Shown in pieces: positions 1 through 5,823 of a DNA stretch of 8,970 bases (positions within the stretch are counted from its first letter, which is position 1; every line of letters starts with the position of its first letter). Source of the DNA: UBA1723 sp045641065 (GTDB taxonomy: Bacteria > Bacteroidota > Bacteroidia > Bacteroidales > Paludibacteraceae); NCBI GenBank assembly GCA_045641065.1, contig JAZUGF010000115.1, positions 1-8,970 of the forward strand, given 5' to 3'. Below the pieces are notes generated by a model. It was not told the origin of the DNA and did no database searches. It saw nothing but the letters and a program-made list of their open reading frames with translations. A program made the translations under genes and the position numbers.

Positions 1-298
1 ATATTTGCATCAAATGGAAGTAAAACAAGAAGGATTTAATACTGTTACCCAATTTAATACTGTCAATCACTTATTTTTTTGGAAATACAGAAATACAAGC
101 AATAATGCTTAGTTTGTATACTAAATCCCGACACCGTACTAATTTATTTAGTTTTTCCAGCGGCCAAATTTGCATTAATCTTTCAAGTTTATATAACTAA
201 AAGGTTCTTATTCCATAGTAAATCTTCTTAACGGGAGAAAGAATCAGAACCGAGAGAGATTCAGACTTTAAGGACTAAACAATAACATTCATAGAAGA
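1..298. other. Left intergenic stretch without a convincing gene
   Basis: No gene can be supported here. A plus-strand frame is open from base 2 to a TAG at 110-112, but it is only 36 codons and its peptide (ending RNTSNNA) resembles nothing I recognise; it could be the 3' end of a gene starting outside the window. From about 203 to 251 an interrupted stem can be drawn: GGTTCT at 203-208 with AGAACC at 246-251, continued by ATTC at 210-213 with GAAT at 241-244. Together with the plus-strand terminator just downstream this could be a 3' UTR or a small RNA, but no good promoter was found for the latter. Confidence 0.4.
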
Positions 299-332
299 CA
301 TTTCGTTGTGAAACGAGATGTTTTCGCTTTTT
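299..332 (+). terminator. Intrinsic terminator for rightward transcription
   Basis: A 9-bp stem (299-307 with 312-320, one G-T wobble) has a GTGA loop and is followed by a T-rich run at 321-332 (TTTTCG then CTTTTTT). It is oriented to stop plus-strand transcripts, yet no certain plus-strand gene precedes it in the window. It would also shield the leftward gene at 391-2073 from antisense read-through. Confidence 0.65.
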
Positions 333-350
333 AAACAACTCCCTATTGGT

Positions 351-384
351 TACAAACAAAAAAAGACGCGAACATATCGCGTCT
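351..384 (-). terminator. Intrinsic terminator of the lamin-tail gene
   Basis: A perfect 8-bp stem pairs 364-371 (AGACGCGA) with 377-384 (TCGCGTCT) around a 5-base loop. On the minus strand it is followed by a T tract (complement of the A run at 351-364). It lies only 7 bases past the stop codon of the minus-strand gene, so it is its natural terminator. Confidence 0.85.
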
Positions 385-390
385 CTACAA

Positions 391-2073
391 TCATCTATTT
401 CCAATAGTGCAAACGATTTTTTCCCGAATCCGTTCACCATCTTCCAAAACTGACTCAAACACCAAAACATAGATTCCTGTCGGTAACATGTTTCCATCTT
501 CATCAGTACCATTCCATCTATACTCCCCTTCTCTATCCAACAGTTGATATTCTGAAATCTGAGAAATCTGTCTACCATACCTGTCAAAACACATCAACGA
601 ACCTTTGAAATTTGGTTTGAAGAATGAATATTCAATTATAATCTCAGGAAAGTCATCTGTAATGAAGCATTGAACACATTTTATCTCCTCTGTTTTAGCC
701 GATGATGACGAATTCTTTGATCCGGGTGTTGCTCCACCACACTCGTCTGATGCAGATTTCCACACGTCACTATCAAACGAGACTCGTTCCAAACTCCTGC
801 CTTTATCTTGATTAGAAAATTGACTATGCATCTTCGGGTCATAAGCAAACTCGTCCATCACATTTTCTTTCTTATCCAACAAGACCACATTAGCTCCGCT
901 ATTACTAAAAGTAGGCATCTTCAGCAAAGTGTAAGCAATAGCACCGTCTCCACAACCATATTTTTCACATACATTTTCCACTTCCCTACTTAATATAAAA
1001 TATGTATGTGGAGGAATCGCATCATTCACATTATCAGAAAGAGGAGTGATATAATTGAGATTGCCATTCGTTTTTCTAGTTGCGATTGACAACGATTTTG
1101 CAGAAATCCACTTGTCACTCATATTAAATAATTCCACAAACTCGCTTCCTCCCGTCGCCACATCAAATAGAATCTCATTCAAAACCACATCTCCCTTCTT
1201 CGCATCCTCAGAAAAATAGATTTTCAAAGTTGTGTCTTGCGAGCAATTATTTCGAATATCACAAGCAGATAGAGAAAGCCCATATTCACCATGCGACTTC
1301 GGACTATATTTGAATTGTGTTGTTTTCTCGTCACTTCCTAAATATTCAAATGCTATATCCGCGTCGACGCGAATGCTCTCAGGTTTTATTTTTTCATTCC
1401 ACTCGACGATGATGACCGAATCATTTCGCCCTATTCCTGCCACATACGGAGGATCATAATCAACAAAATCTGTAGTGATAGAAATTGAATCAAACGAGAA
1501 ATGCTTAGTACGTGTTTTAGAGAAATGAGGATTCAAAATAAAATAGGAAGACGTTTCAATCATCCCATCATTTGTAATAAAGTCGACGGTGTAATCCTCT
1601 TCTTCATTGATTTTACTCCGCAGAGTCCAGTTGCCATCCCTGTCCGTCTGCACGACGATATCATACTGCACTGTAGTGAAATTCAATCTTTTCTTAGCCG
1701 AAGCACCCAATTTCTTCTGTACACCATTCTCTGACTTCCACAACGCAATCTCATCATTTGATTTTCCAAGCAAGAGATAATAGCCAGACAAAGTTGAATC
1801 CGCAATGTCGGCTGACGAAGATGCCAAATAGACAGCAAGATAGTTAGACGAAGTAGGATTCAGATCTATTCTTCCGCACAAATGCCATGTGGCTGAGATT
1901 ATAGCTTCGGATTTTGTTGAAATAGACGCGGATAATTGCGTCTTCACGGCATTAAGCCTCAACGATTCATTTTCAACTGCGAAAGAAGCAGTGTCGCCCG
2001 ACCAAACATTTTTCCATTCTTCACCTGCAAAATGCAAGATAAAACAATAAATTAAACCAACAAATAACTTCAT
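391..2073 (-). CDS. Exported lamin-tail-domain protein with type-B/FlgD-like C-terminus
   Basis: 560 residues from the ATG at 2073. The frame extends to a TTG at 2103, but that lies upstream of the expected transcript leader and adds no signal sequence, whereas MKLFVGLIYCFILHF from 2073 reads as a signal peptide. Residues about 20-205 look like a beta-sandwich, concanavalin-like region; 207-288 resemble an Ig-like unit (DPPYVAG, then VEWNEKI). Residues 293-455 fit a lamin-tail domain (VVLNEILFD, SEFVELFN, then GRSLERV and GGATPGS). The C-terminus (about 490-560) has FDRYGR, then WNGTDEDGNMLPTGIYV, the pattern of FlgD-like Ig and gliding-motility/CHU_C type B sorting tails. The protein is probably exported and surface-bound; its ligand is unknown. 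Domain calls come from motif reading, not a profile search. It has its own promoter and terminator, so it is likely monocistronic. Confidence 0.85.
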   Translation of the reverse strand: MKLFVGLIYCFILHFAGEEWKNVWSGDTASFAVENESLRLNAVKTQLSASISTKSEAIISATWHLCGRIDLNPTSSNYLAVYLASSSADIADSTLSGYYLLLGKSNDEIALWKSENGVQKKLGASAKKRLNFTTVQYDIVVQTDRDGNWTLRSKINEEEDYTVDFITNDGMIETSSYFILNPHFSKTRTKHFSFDSISITTDFVDYDPPYVAGIGRNDSVIIVEWNEKIKPESIRVDADIAFEYLGSDEKTTQFKYSPKSHGEYGLSLSACDIRNNCSQDTTLKIYFSEDAKKGDVVLNEILFDVATGGSEFVELFNMSDKWISAKSLSIATRKTNGNLNYITPLSDNVNDAIPPHTYFILSREVENVCEKYGCGDGAIAYTLLKMPTFSNSGANVVLLDKKENVMDEFAYDPKMHSQFSNQDKGRSLERVSFDSDVWKSASDECGGATPGSKNSSSSAKTEEIKCVQCFITDDFPEIIIEYSFFKPNFKGSLMCFDRYGRQISQISEYQLLDREGEYRWNGTDEDGNMLPTGIYVLVFESVLEDGERIREKIVCTIGNR

Positions 2074-2087
2074 ATTATAATTTTTAC

Positions 2088-2095
2088 TAATTTTG
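2088..2095 (+). promoter_or_regulatory. -7 box of the asd promoter
   Basis: TAATTTTG matches the TAnnTTTG -7 consensus and is followed by GC, as in many Bacteroidota promoters. No clear TTTG -33 element is visible about 19 bases upstream. A start near 2101 would give a leader of about 54 bases to asd. It lies to the left of the opposing minus-strand promoter, so the two transcripts would overlap at their 5' ends. Confidence 0.55.
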
Positions 2096-2119
2096 CACCT
2101 CAAAAGGCTAATCCGCCTA

Positions 2120-2148
2120 CAAAAGTAAGAAAAATTTTAATTAAACAA
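2120..2148 (-). promoter_or_regulatory. Promoter of the lamin-tail gene
   Basis: Read on the minus strand, a TTG (-33 element) at 2148-2146 is followed after 18 bases by TACTTTTG at 2127-2120. The latter matches the Bacteroidota -7 box TAnnTTTG fully. A transcript start near 2113 would give a leader of about 40 bases to the ATG at 2073. Assignment rests on consensus only. Confidence 0.6.
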
Positions 2149-2154
2149 TAAAAA

Positions 2155-3165
2155 ATGAAAGTAGCAATCGTCGGAGCCAGTGGAGCTGTAGGACAGGAGT
2201 TCCTAAGAGTATTGGCAGAGAGAAATTTCCCAATGGATGAGTTGGTGCTATTCGGATCAGAGAGAAGCGCCGGACAAAAATACACTTACAAAGGCAAGGA
2301 GTACACCGTTCAGCTTCTAAAGCACGGAGACGACTTCAAGGGCGTAGATATTGCTTTCACATCAGCAGGTGCAGGTGTTTCTAAAGAGTTCGCAGAGGAC
2401 ATCACTAAGTTTGGTGCTGTCATGATCGATAACTCAAGTGCATTCCGTATGGACAACGACGTTCCATTGGTAGTACCTGAGTGCAACGCAGAGGATGCTC
2501 TTGTTCGTCCAAGAGGTATCATCGCAAACCCTAACTGTACAACAATCATGATGGTTGTAGTTCTTCAGCCACTTGAGAAGTTGAGCCACATCAAGAGAAT
2601 CCACATCGCTTCTTACCAGGCAGCTTCTGGTGCAGGTGCAGCAGCAATGGCAGAGCTTGAGCAGCAGTACAGAGAGGTACTTGATGGTAAGCCAGCAACA
2701 GTTAAGAAGTTCGCATACCAGCTTGCATACAACGTAATTCCTCAGATCGACGTATTCATGGAGAATGGATACACTAAGGAGGAGATGAAGATGTTCAACG
2801 AGACACGTAAGATCATGCATACAGATGCTGCTTGCTCAGCAATGTGTGTACGCGTGCCTTCACTTCGTTCTCACTCTGAGGCTGTTTGGATTGAGACTGA
2901 GAAGCCAATCGACGTAGAGGCAGCAAAGAAGGCTATCGCAGCAGGCGAGGGTGTTCAGCTAATGGACGATCCAGCTAACAAGGTATACCCAATGCCATTG
3001 TTCCTTGCAGGTAAGGATGATGTATACGTTGGTCGTGTACGTAAGGATCTTGCTAACGAGAATGGTTTGACATTCTGGTTGGTAGGTGACCAGATCAAAA
3101 AGGGTGCTGCATTGAACGCTGTTCAGATTGCAGAGTACCTTATCAAGGTTGGTAATGTTAAGTAA
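2155..3165 (+). CDS. asd: Aspartate-semialdehyde dehydrogenase
   Basis: 336 residues, the usual length for the family. The enzyme reduces 4-aspartyl phosphate to aspartate 4-semialdehyde with NADPH in the cytoplasm, the branch-point step towards lysine, diaminopimelate, methionine and threonine. The N-terminal nucleotide-binding loop is GASGAVGQEF (residues 7-16). The catalytic cysteine is C128 in NPNCTT, followed by the substrate loop SYQAASGAGAAAM (153-165) and the active-site RVPSLRSHSE with H240. No key residue is missing. The ATG at 2155 follows an A-rich leader with no Shine-Dalgarno site, as usual in the phylum, and gives the expected beta-strand MKVAIVGASG. Codon use is unlike its neighbours: GAG, CAG and AAG dominate, most strongly in the second half, which fits high expression. 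It has its own promoter and terminator and no partner genes from the pathway beside it. Confidence 0.97.
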   Translation: MKVAIVGASGAVGQEFLRVLAERNFPMDELVLFGSERSAGQKYTYKGKEYTVQLLKHGDDFKGVDIAFTSAGAGVSKEFAEDITKFGAVMIDNSSAFRMDNDVPLVVPECNAEDALVRPRGIIANPNCTTIMMVVVLQPLEKLSHIKRIHIASYQAASGAGAAAMAELEQQYREVLDGKPATVKKFAYQLAYNVIPQIDVFMENGYTKEEMKMFNETRKIMHTDAACSAMCVRVPSLRSHSEAVWIETEKPIDVEAAKKAIAAGEGVQLMDDPANKVYPMPLFLAGKDDVYVGRVRKDLANENGLTFWLVGDQIKKGAALNAVQIAEYLIKVGNVK

Positions 3166-3195
3166 TTAGCTTAGAACTGAGAGCTTAAAGATAAT

Positions 3196-3231
3196 AGAGA
3201 GGTTGTGTCGGAAGATGCAACCTCTTTTTTT
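3196..3231 (+). terminator. Intrinsic terminator of asd
   Basis: The stem AGAGGTTG at 3198-3205 pairs with CAACCTCT at 3218-3225 and is followed by a run of seven T at 3225-3231. It lies about 30 bases after the asd stop codon. Confidence 0.9.
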
Positions 3232-3290
3232 GTTCCTCACAGCCACTCTTAAATGGAGGTGATTGGAATTTTGACTTTAGAAATAATTAA

Positions 3291-3316
3291 GTTCTCCGAA
3301 ACCTTAATGTTCTCCG
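3291..3316 (+). repeat. Direct repeat GTTCTCCG upstream of the YD-repeat gene
   Basis: GTTCTCCG occurs at 3291-3298 and again at 3309-3316, each preceded by TTAA or TTAAT. The start-to-start spacing is 18 bases, near two helical turns. It lies just upstream of the presumed promoter at 3326-3342, a position suitable for an operator, though nothing shows that a regulator binds. Confidence 0.4.
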
Positions 3317-3325
3317 TGGTTAAAT

Positions 3326-3342
3326 TATTTTTGTATTCTTTG
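3326..3342 (+). promoter_or_regulatory. Presumed promoter boxes of the YD-repeat gene
   Basis: TATTTTTG at 3326-3333 matches TAnnTTTG and is followed directly by TATTCTTTG at 3334-3342, a one-base-longer variant. Either would place the transcript start about 30-40 bases before the ATG at 3380. No convincing -33 TTTG is seen at the right distance, so the exact box is uncertain. Confidence 0.45.
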
Positions 3343-3379
3343 TACTTTTATTATCTTTATCGTCAAATTAAAATTTGTC

Positions 3380-4378
3380 ATGAAGGAGTCCTTAAAAAAT
3401 ACCATTTCTGTGCTATCTATGATAGTGCTGTGTCTGCTCGCCAGCAGTGCACAAGCAAAGACAGATTGGGAAGAGGACGGGCTAAAGGGAAAAGTGAAGG
3501 AGGTACGTACATACAATGTGAAAGAGAAACCCGGGTCATTAGAAAAGGCATCAATACGTCGAATAATCAAATATGATAAGAATGGAAACCGTCTACTTGA
3601 AAAGCATTACAATGAATATGATGAGGAAGACGGTGTGATGACCTCAAAACTAGTATATAAATACAAAAAGAGAAAGAACGGTATTGAAAGATTGGAATAC
3701 GACCAATATAACACGTTGATTGAAAAAACGTTATTCAACAAAGACAGAATCAAAGTAGAGGATGAAGATTATATTTACGGCGTGAATTATCGTTGGAGAA
3801 CCGTCAACAAATATGATCAAAACGGAAAGATCATTCAAGAAACAAAATATTTGAATGACAGCTTGTGCGAAGTAGCCACTTACAAATACGATGAGAAAGG
3901 CAACATCACTGAAGAGTCTCATTCCGACTCCCCTACCAGATGGGAAAATCGTAAATTTATAAACACGTATGAAAATGGTAATCTTGTTGAATTATCAGAA
4001 TTTGATTACGCAGGAAAATTAAAATACCGTACCGTCTACAAATATAATGACAAGAAGAAATGCATTGAGGAAACCGTTTACGACTCTAACGGTGAAATGT
4101 GTAGTCTCTTGCAAAACAAGTATAATGACGCAGGCAAAAAAATTGAGTCAACTCATTATGTTACAGGCAATGAGTTGATGCAAATGGATGTATATATTAT
4201 AGATGAAATAGGCAAAACATCAGTATCATTGCGTTATGATCCAGATGGGGAATTAGGAAGAATAGCAGTAAGTAAGTTAGACGACAAAGGGAATGCTCTT
4301 GAAACGAATATCTATGTAGGATACGATAAAATCTTCTATTTCGGAAGCATCATCGAATACGATTATTATAAACGTTGA
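3380..4378 (+). CDS. Secreted protein of YD-like tyrosine/glycine repeats
   Basis: 332 residues, function not recognised. It begins with a signal peptide: KESLKNT, then a hydrophobic core, then ASSAQA with cleavage likely after A26. C18 is not in a lipobox, so it is not a clear lipoprotein. The mature part is built of short repeats of the form KYD..G...E: KYDKNGN (64-70), KYDQNGK (144-150), KYDEKGN (169-175), KYNDKKK (221-227), KYNDAGK (247-253) and RYDPDGE (285-291). They resemble YD/RHS or MORN-like beta-hairpin repeats, which form extended beta sheets. There is no Rhs core cleavage motif and no C-terminal toxin domain; the protein ends within repeat-like sequence (IIEYDYYKR). Location is likely periplasm or outer surface. 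It stands alone between asd and a convergent gene. The ATG at 3380 is chosen because it starts the signal peptide. Confidence 0.85.
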   Translation: MKESLKNTISVLSMIVLCLLASSAQAKTDWEEDGLKGKVKEVRTYNVKEKPGSLEKASIRRIIKYDKNGNRLLEKHYNEYDEEDGVMTSKLVYKYKKRKNGIERLEYDQYNTLIEKTLFNKDRIKVEDEDYIYGVNYRWRTVNKYDQNGKIIQETKYLNDSLCEVATYKYDEKGNITEESHSDSPTRWENRKFINTYENGNLVELSEFDYAGKLKYRTVYKYNDKKKCIEETVYDSNGEMCSLLQNKYNDAGKKIESTHYVTGNELMQMDVYIIDEIGKTSVSLRYDPDGELGRIAVSKLDDKGNALETNIYVGYDKIFYFGSIIEYDYYKR

Positions 4379-4413
4379 CGCTGACTAGTTAACGTCAAGG
4401 CCAACGTTAACGT
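4371..4413. repeat. Clustered inverted/direct repeats between convergent genes
   Basis: A core of AACGTTAACG-type sequence recurs three times at about 16-base spacing: AACGTTGACG at 4371-4380, GTTAACGTC at 4388-4396 and AACGTTAACGT at 4403-4413. GTTAACGT (4388-4395) forms a perfect 8-bp stem with ACGTTAAC (4404-4411), and TTGACG (4375-4380) could instead pair with CGTCAA (4393-4398). The first copy overlaps the last codons of the upstream gene. Neither strand has a T tract, so it is not a classic intrinsic terminator. Confidence 0.6.
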
Positions 4414-4418
4414 AAATA

Positions 4419-5192
4419 CTACAATCCTAGAAATGCCCTTATAAATGAGCCTAATCCGAATGCCATTAGTCCGGCAATCACTGCTCCTGTCACAGCAATA
4501 ACACCCAAACCAATCTTGAAAGGCTTTAAGATTTTCTGTTTACGCAATCTCTTCTCCTCTGCTCTAGCCTCAGCGATTATCTTCTCTGCTTTTTCTTTTG
4601 AGACCAAAGATGGAGTGATCCAATCTCTAAACAACAAATCATTCTTAAATTCCACTGCAACTCTCACAAGATCAGATGGTTTTCTCAAATCAATTCTTTC
4701 CTCTGGATTCAAAGTCATTGAGATTTCATCAATCTTACTCATCAAAGCATCAAAACATCTCTTAGAGACATTAGTGTATACTCTATCCGTATTGGAATTG
4801 AAATACGGAGAATCATATTTGCTTCTTGGCAGATTGATATTGCGGCAATTCTCAGAAGATACTACAAGTACAGACTCAGGAATCTCAATATCAGCACAAT
4901 TCTTCATATATACAAAATGCACCGAAGGCGAAATCTTAATGTTTCTGCAACCAACCAATTCAAGGAAGACAACACCGTCTGCCACCTCACCACCGTCGAA
5001 ATTAGTCAAACGAGTGGCATAATCCATCTTCGTATCTGAAGTCGACGCTACTGATGGAATCTCATGTTCGCCAACGTAGCAGACACCATTCGCGTCGGTT
5101 TTGAAATTTGTGGCATAAAAAGCGTTTGAGATTGAAAAACCTTTTTCTGTTCCCAATCTTTCATCGTATGGCTTTGTGATGCAGTATCCCAT
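4419..5192 (-). CDS. Unrecognised tail-anchored protein with a cysteine-ladder repeat
   Basis: 257 residues from the ATG at 5192; a TTG frame extends to 5228 but overlaps the -7 box, so 5192 is preferred. No signal peptide: the protein starts MGYCITKPYDERLG. Residues about 74-122 hold three turns of a repeat with cysteines exactly 17 apart (C82, C99, C116), each in the pattern C..(N/D)I.(I/L)(S/P), suggesting a short beta-solenoid. Residues 160-195 look alpha-helical, and 198-222 form a charged stretch likely to be coiled (KEKAEKIIAEARAEEKRLR). The C-terminus (227-250, IGLGVIAVTGAVIAGLMAFG) is one hydrophobic span with a short tail. The likely topology is a cytoplasmic body anchored by its C-terminus in the inner membrane. 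I do not recognise the family. It has its own promoter and converges on the YD-repeat gene. Confidence 0.8.
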   Translation of the reverse strand: MGYCITKPYDERLGTEKGFSISNAFYATNFKTDANGVCYVGEHEIPSVASTSDTKMDYATRLTNFDGGEVADGVVFLELVGCRNIKISPSVHFVYMKNCADIEIPESVLVVSSENCRNINLPRSKYDSPYFNSNTDRVYTNVSKRCFDALMSKIDEISMTLNPEERIDLRKPSDLVRVAVEFKNDLLFRDWITPSLVSKEKAEKIIAEARAEEKRLRKQKILKPFKIGLGVIAVTGAVIAGLMAFGLGSFIRAFLGL

Positions 5193-5217
5193 AAACGTAT
5201 AGTTATAAATTCTTTCA

Positions 5218-5225
5218 CAAATATA
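5218..5225 (-). promoter_or_regulatory. -7 box of the tail-anchored protein gene
   Basis: On the minus strand TATATTTG matches TAnnTTTG. A TTG lies 22 bases upstream, a little further than the usual 19-20, so the -33 element is doubtful. A start near 5211 would leave a leader of about 20 bases before the ATG at 5192 and excludes the TTG at 5228 as start codon. Confidence 0.5.
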
Positions 5226-5266
5226 CAAAAATACTTTAATAACTATGCAATATCACACAAAAGCAT

Positions 5267-5274
5267 TAACTTTG
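5267..5274 (+). promoter_or_regulatory. -7 box of the three-gene surface-protein cluster
   Basis: TAACTTTG followed by CA matches TAnnTTTG. No TTTG is evident about 19 bases upstream. A start near 5281 would give a leader of roughly 88 bases to the first gene at 5369. It stands back to back with the minus-strand promoter at 5218-5225, with about 40 bases between them. Confidence 0.5.
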
Positions 5275-5368
5275 CAGACGAATGGAAAAACGGAAATTCT
5301 ACTATTGAAAAATCTATTAGTCCTGAATTCCAATTTTTTACTTTTTACAAGACATAATAACATACATA

Positions 5369-5797
5369 ATGAGAAAAAATTTATTTGTGATGCTTGCCGC
5401 TTGTGCATTAGCATTTAGTCAAGTTCACGCAGGTTCCATCTACGGTATTTCTGCGGATGGTAGCAATGACGAATTCCCAATCGGAGATGTCAGAAGCATC
5501 AAGATCGCACCAAAAGCAGACGGTTATAAGTCCTACCCTGCAATCAAGTTCGGAGAAAGCAGCGATCCAACAAGCACAGACGAGACAAAATCACGTTTCA
5601 TCATGGCTTATCCTAACCCAGTGAAAGAATATATCACAATCTCTGGAGTTAATGACGACGCGAAGATTTCCATTGTCAACATGCAGGGAGTTGAGGTTTT
5701 GAAAACTCAGGGTACAAAGGTGAATGTAAGCAATTTAGCAGAAGGTTCATACATTCTTGTCGTAGAAGGTGAAAAAATGAAATTCCTAAAAAAGTAA
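5369..5797 (+). CDS. Small secreted protein ending in a T9SS type A sorting domain
   Basis: 142 residues. The signal peptide is MRKNLFVMLAACALAFSQVHA, with cleavage likely after A21. Residues 24-47 (IYGISADGSNDEFP, then VRSIKI) match the N-terminal module shared with the next two genes. The C-terminal domain, about 76-142, is a type IX secretion type A sorting tail: MAYPNPVKEYITISG (79-93), then KISIVNMQGVEVLK (99-112), then NLAEGSYILVVEG (122-134), ending KMKFLKK. In such cargo the tail directs export across the outer membrane and is normally cleaved while the protein is attached to the surface. Here there is almost no cargo: about 50 residues lie between signal peptide and tail. It is 26 bases ahead of the next gene and probably co-transcribed with it. 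The role of the mature peptide is unknown. Confidence 0.9.
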   Translation: MRKNLFVMLAACALAFSQVHAGSIYGISADGSNDEFPIGDVRSIKIAPKADGYKSYPAIKFGESSDPTSTDETKSRFIMAYPNPVKEYITISGVNDDAKISIVNMQGVEVLKTQGTKVNVSNLAEGSYILVVEGEKMKFLKK

Positions 5798-5823
5798 AAT
5801 TCTAAAGTAATATACACACAAAA

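Noticed and set aside
2..112. Plus-strand open frame ending in TAG at 110-112, possibly the end of an upstream gene
   Set aside because: Only 36 codons in AT-rich sequence, with no recognisable motif; chance cannot be excluded, so it is not called as a gene.
203..251. tRNA-like pairing of GGTTCT and AGAACC
   Set aside because: No acceptor stem, anticodon arm or CCA-proximal T loop of proper geometry can be built.
2074..2103. Earlier TTG start for the lamin-tail gene
   Set aside because: It lies close to the predicted transcript start and puts ten residues ahead of a normal signal peptide; the ATG at 2073 is better.
2434..2820. 128-codon open frame antisense to asd, rich in Cys and Leu
   Set aside because: It mirrors the strongly biased codons of asd on the other strand; no motif and no start signals.
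3380..4378. Rhs/polymorphic toxin interpretation of the YD-like repeats
   Set aside because: Too short, no Rhs core motif, no toxin domain and no immunity gene beside it.
4516..5022. 168-codon plus-strand frame opposite the tail-anchored gene
   Set aside because: Low-complexity antisense of a better-supported gene with signs of domain structure; no promoter or family match.
5193..5228. Earlier TTG start for the tail-anchored protein gene
   Set aside because: It is upstream of the predicted -7 box and has no conserved look; the ATG at 5192 is preferred.
5275..5368. Riboswitch or attenuator in the about 90-base leader of the three-gene cluster
   Set aside because: Only weak A/T-rich pairings are visible and no known riboswitch core was recognised.
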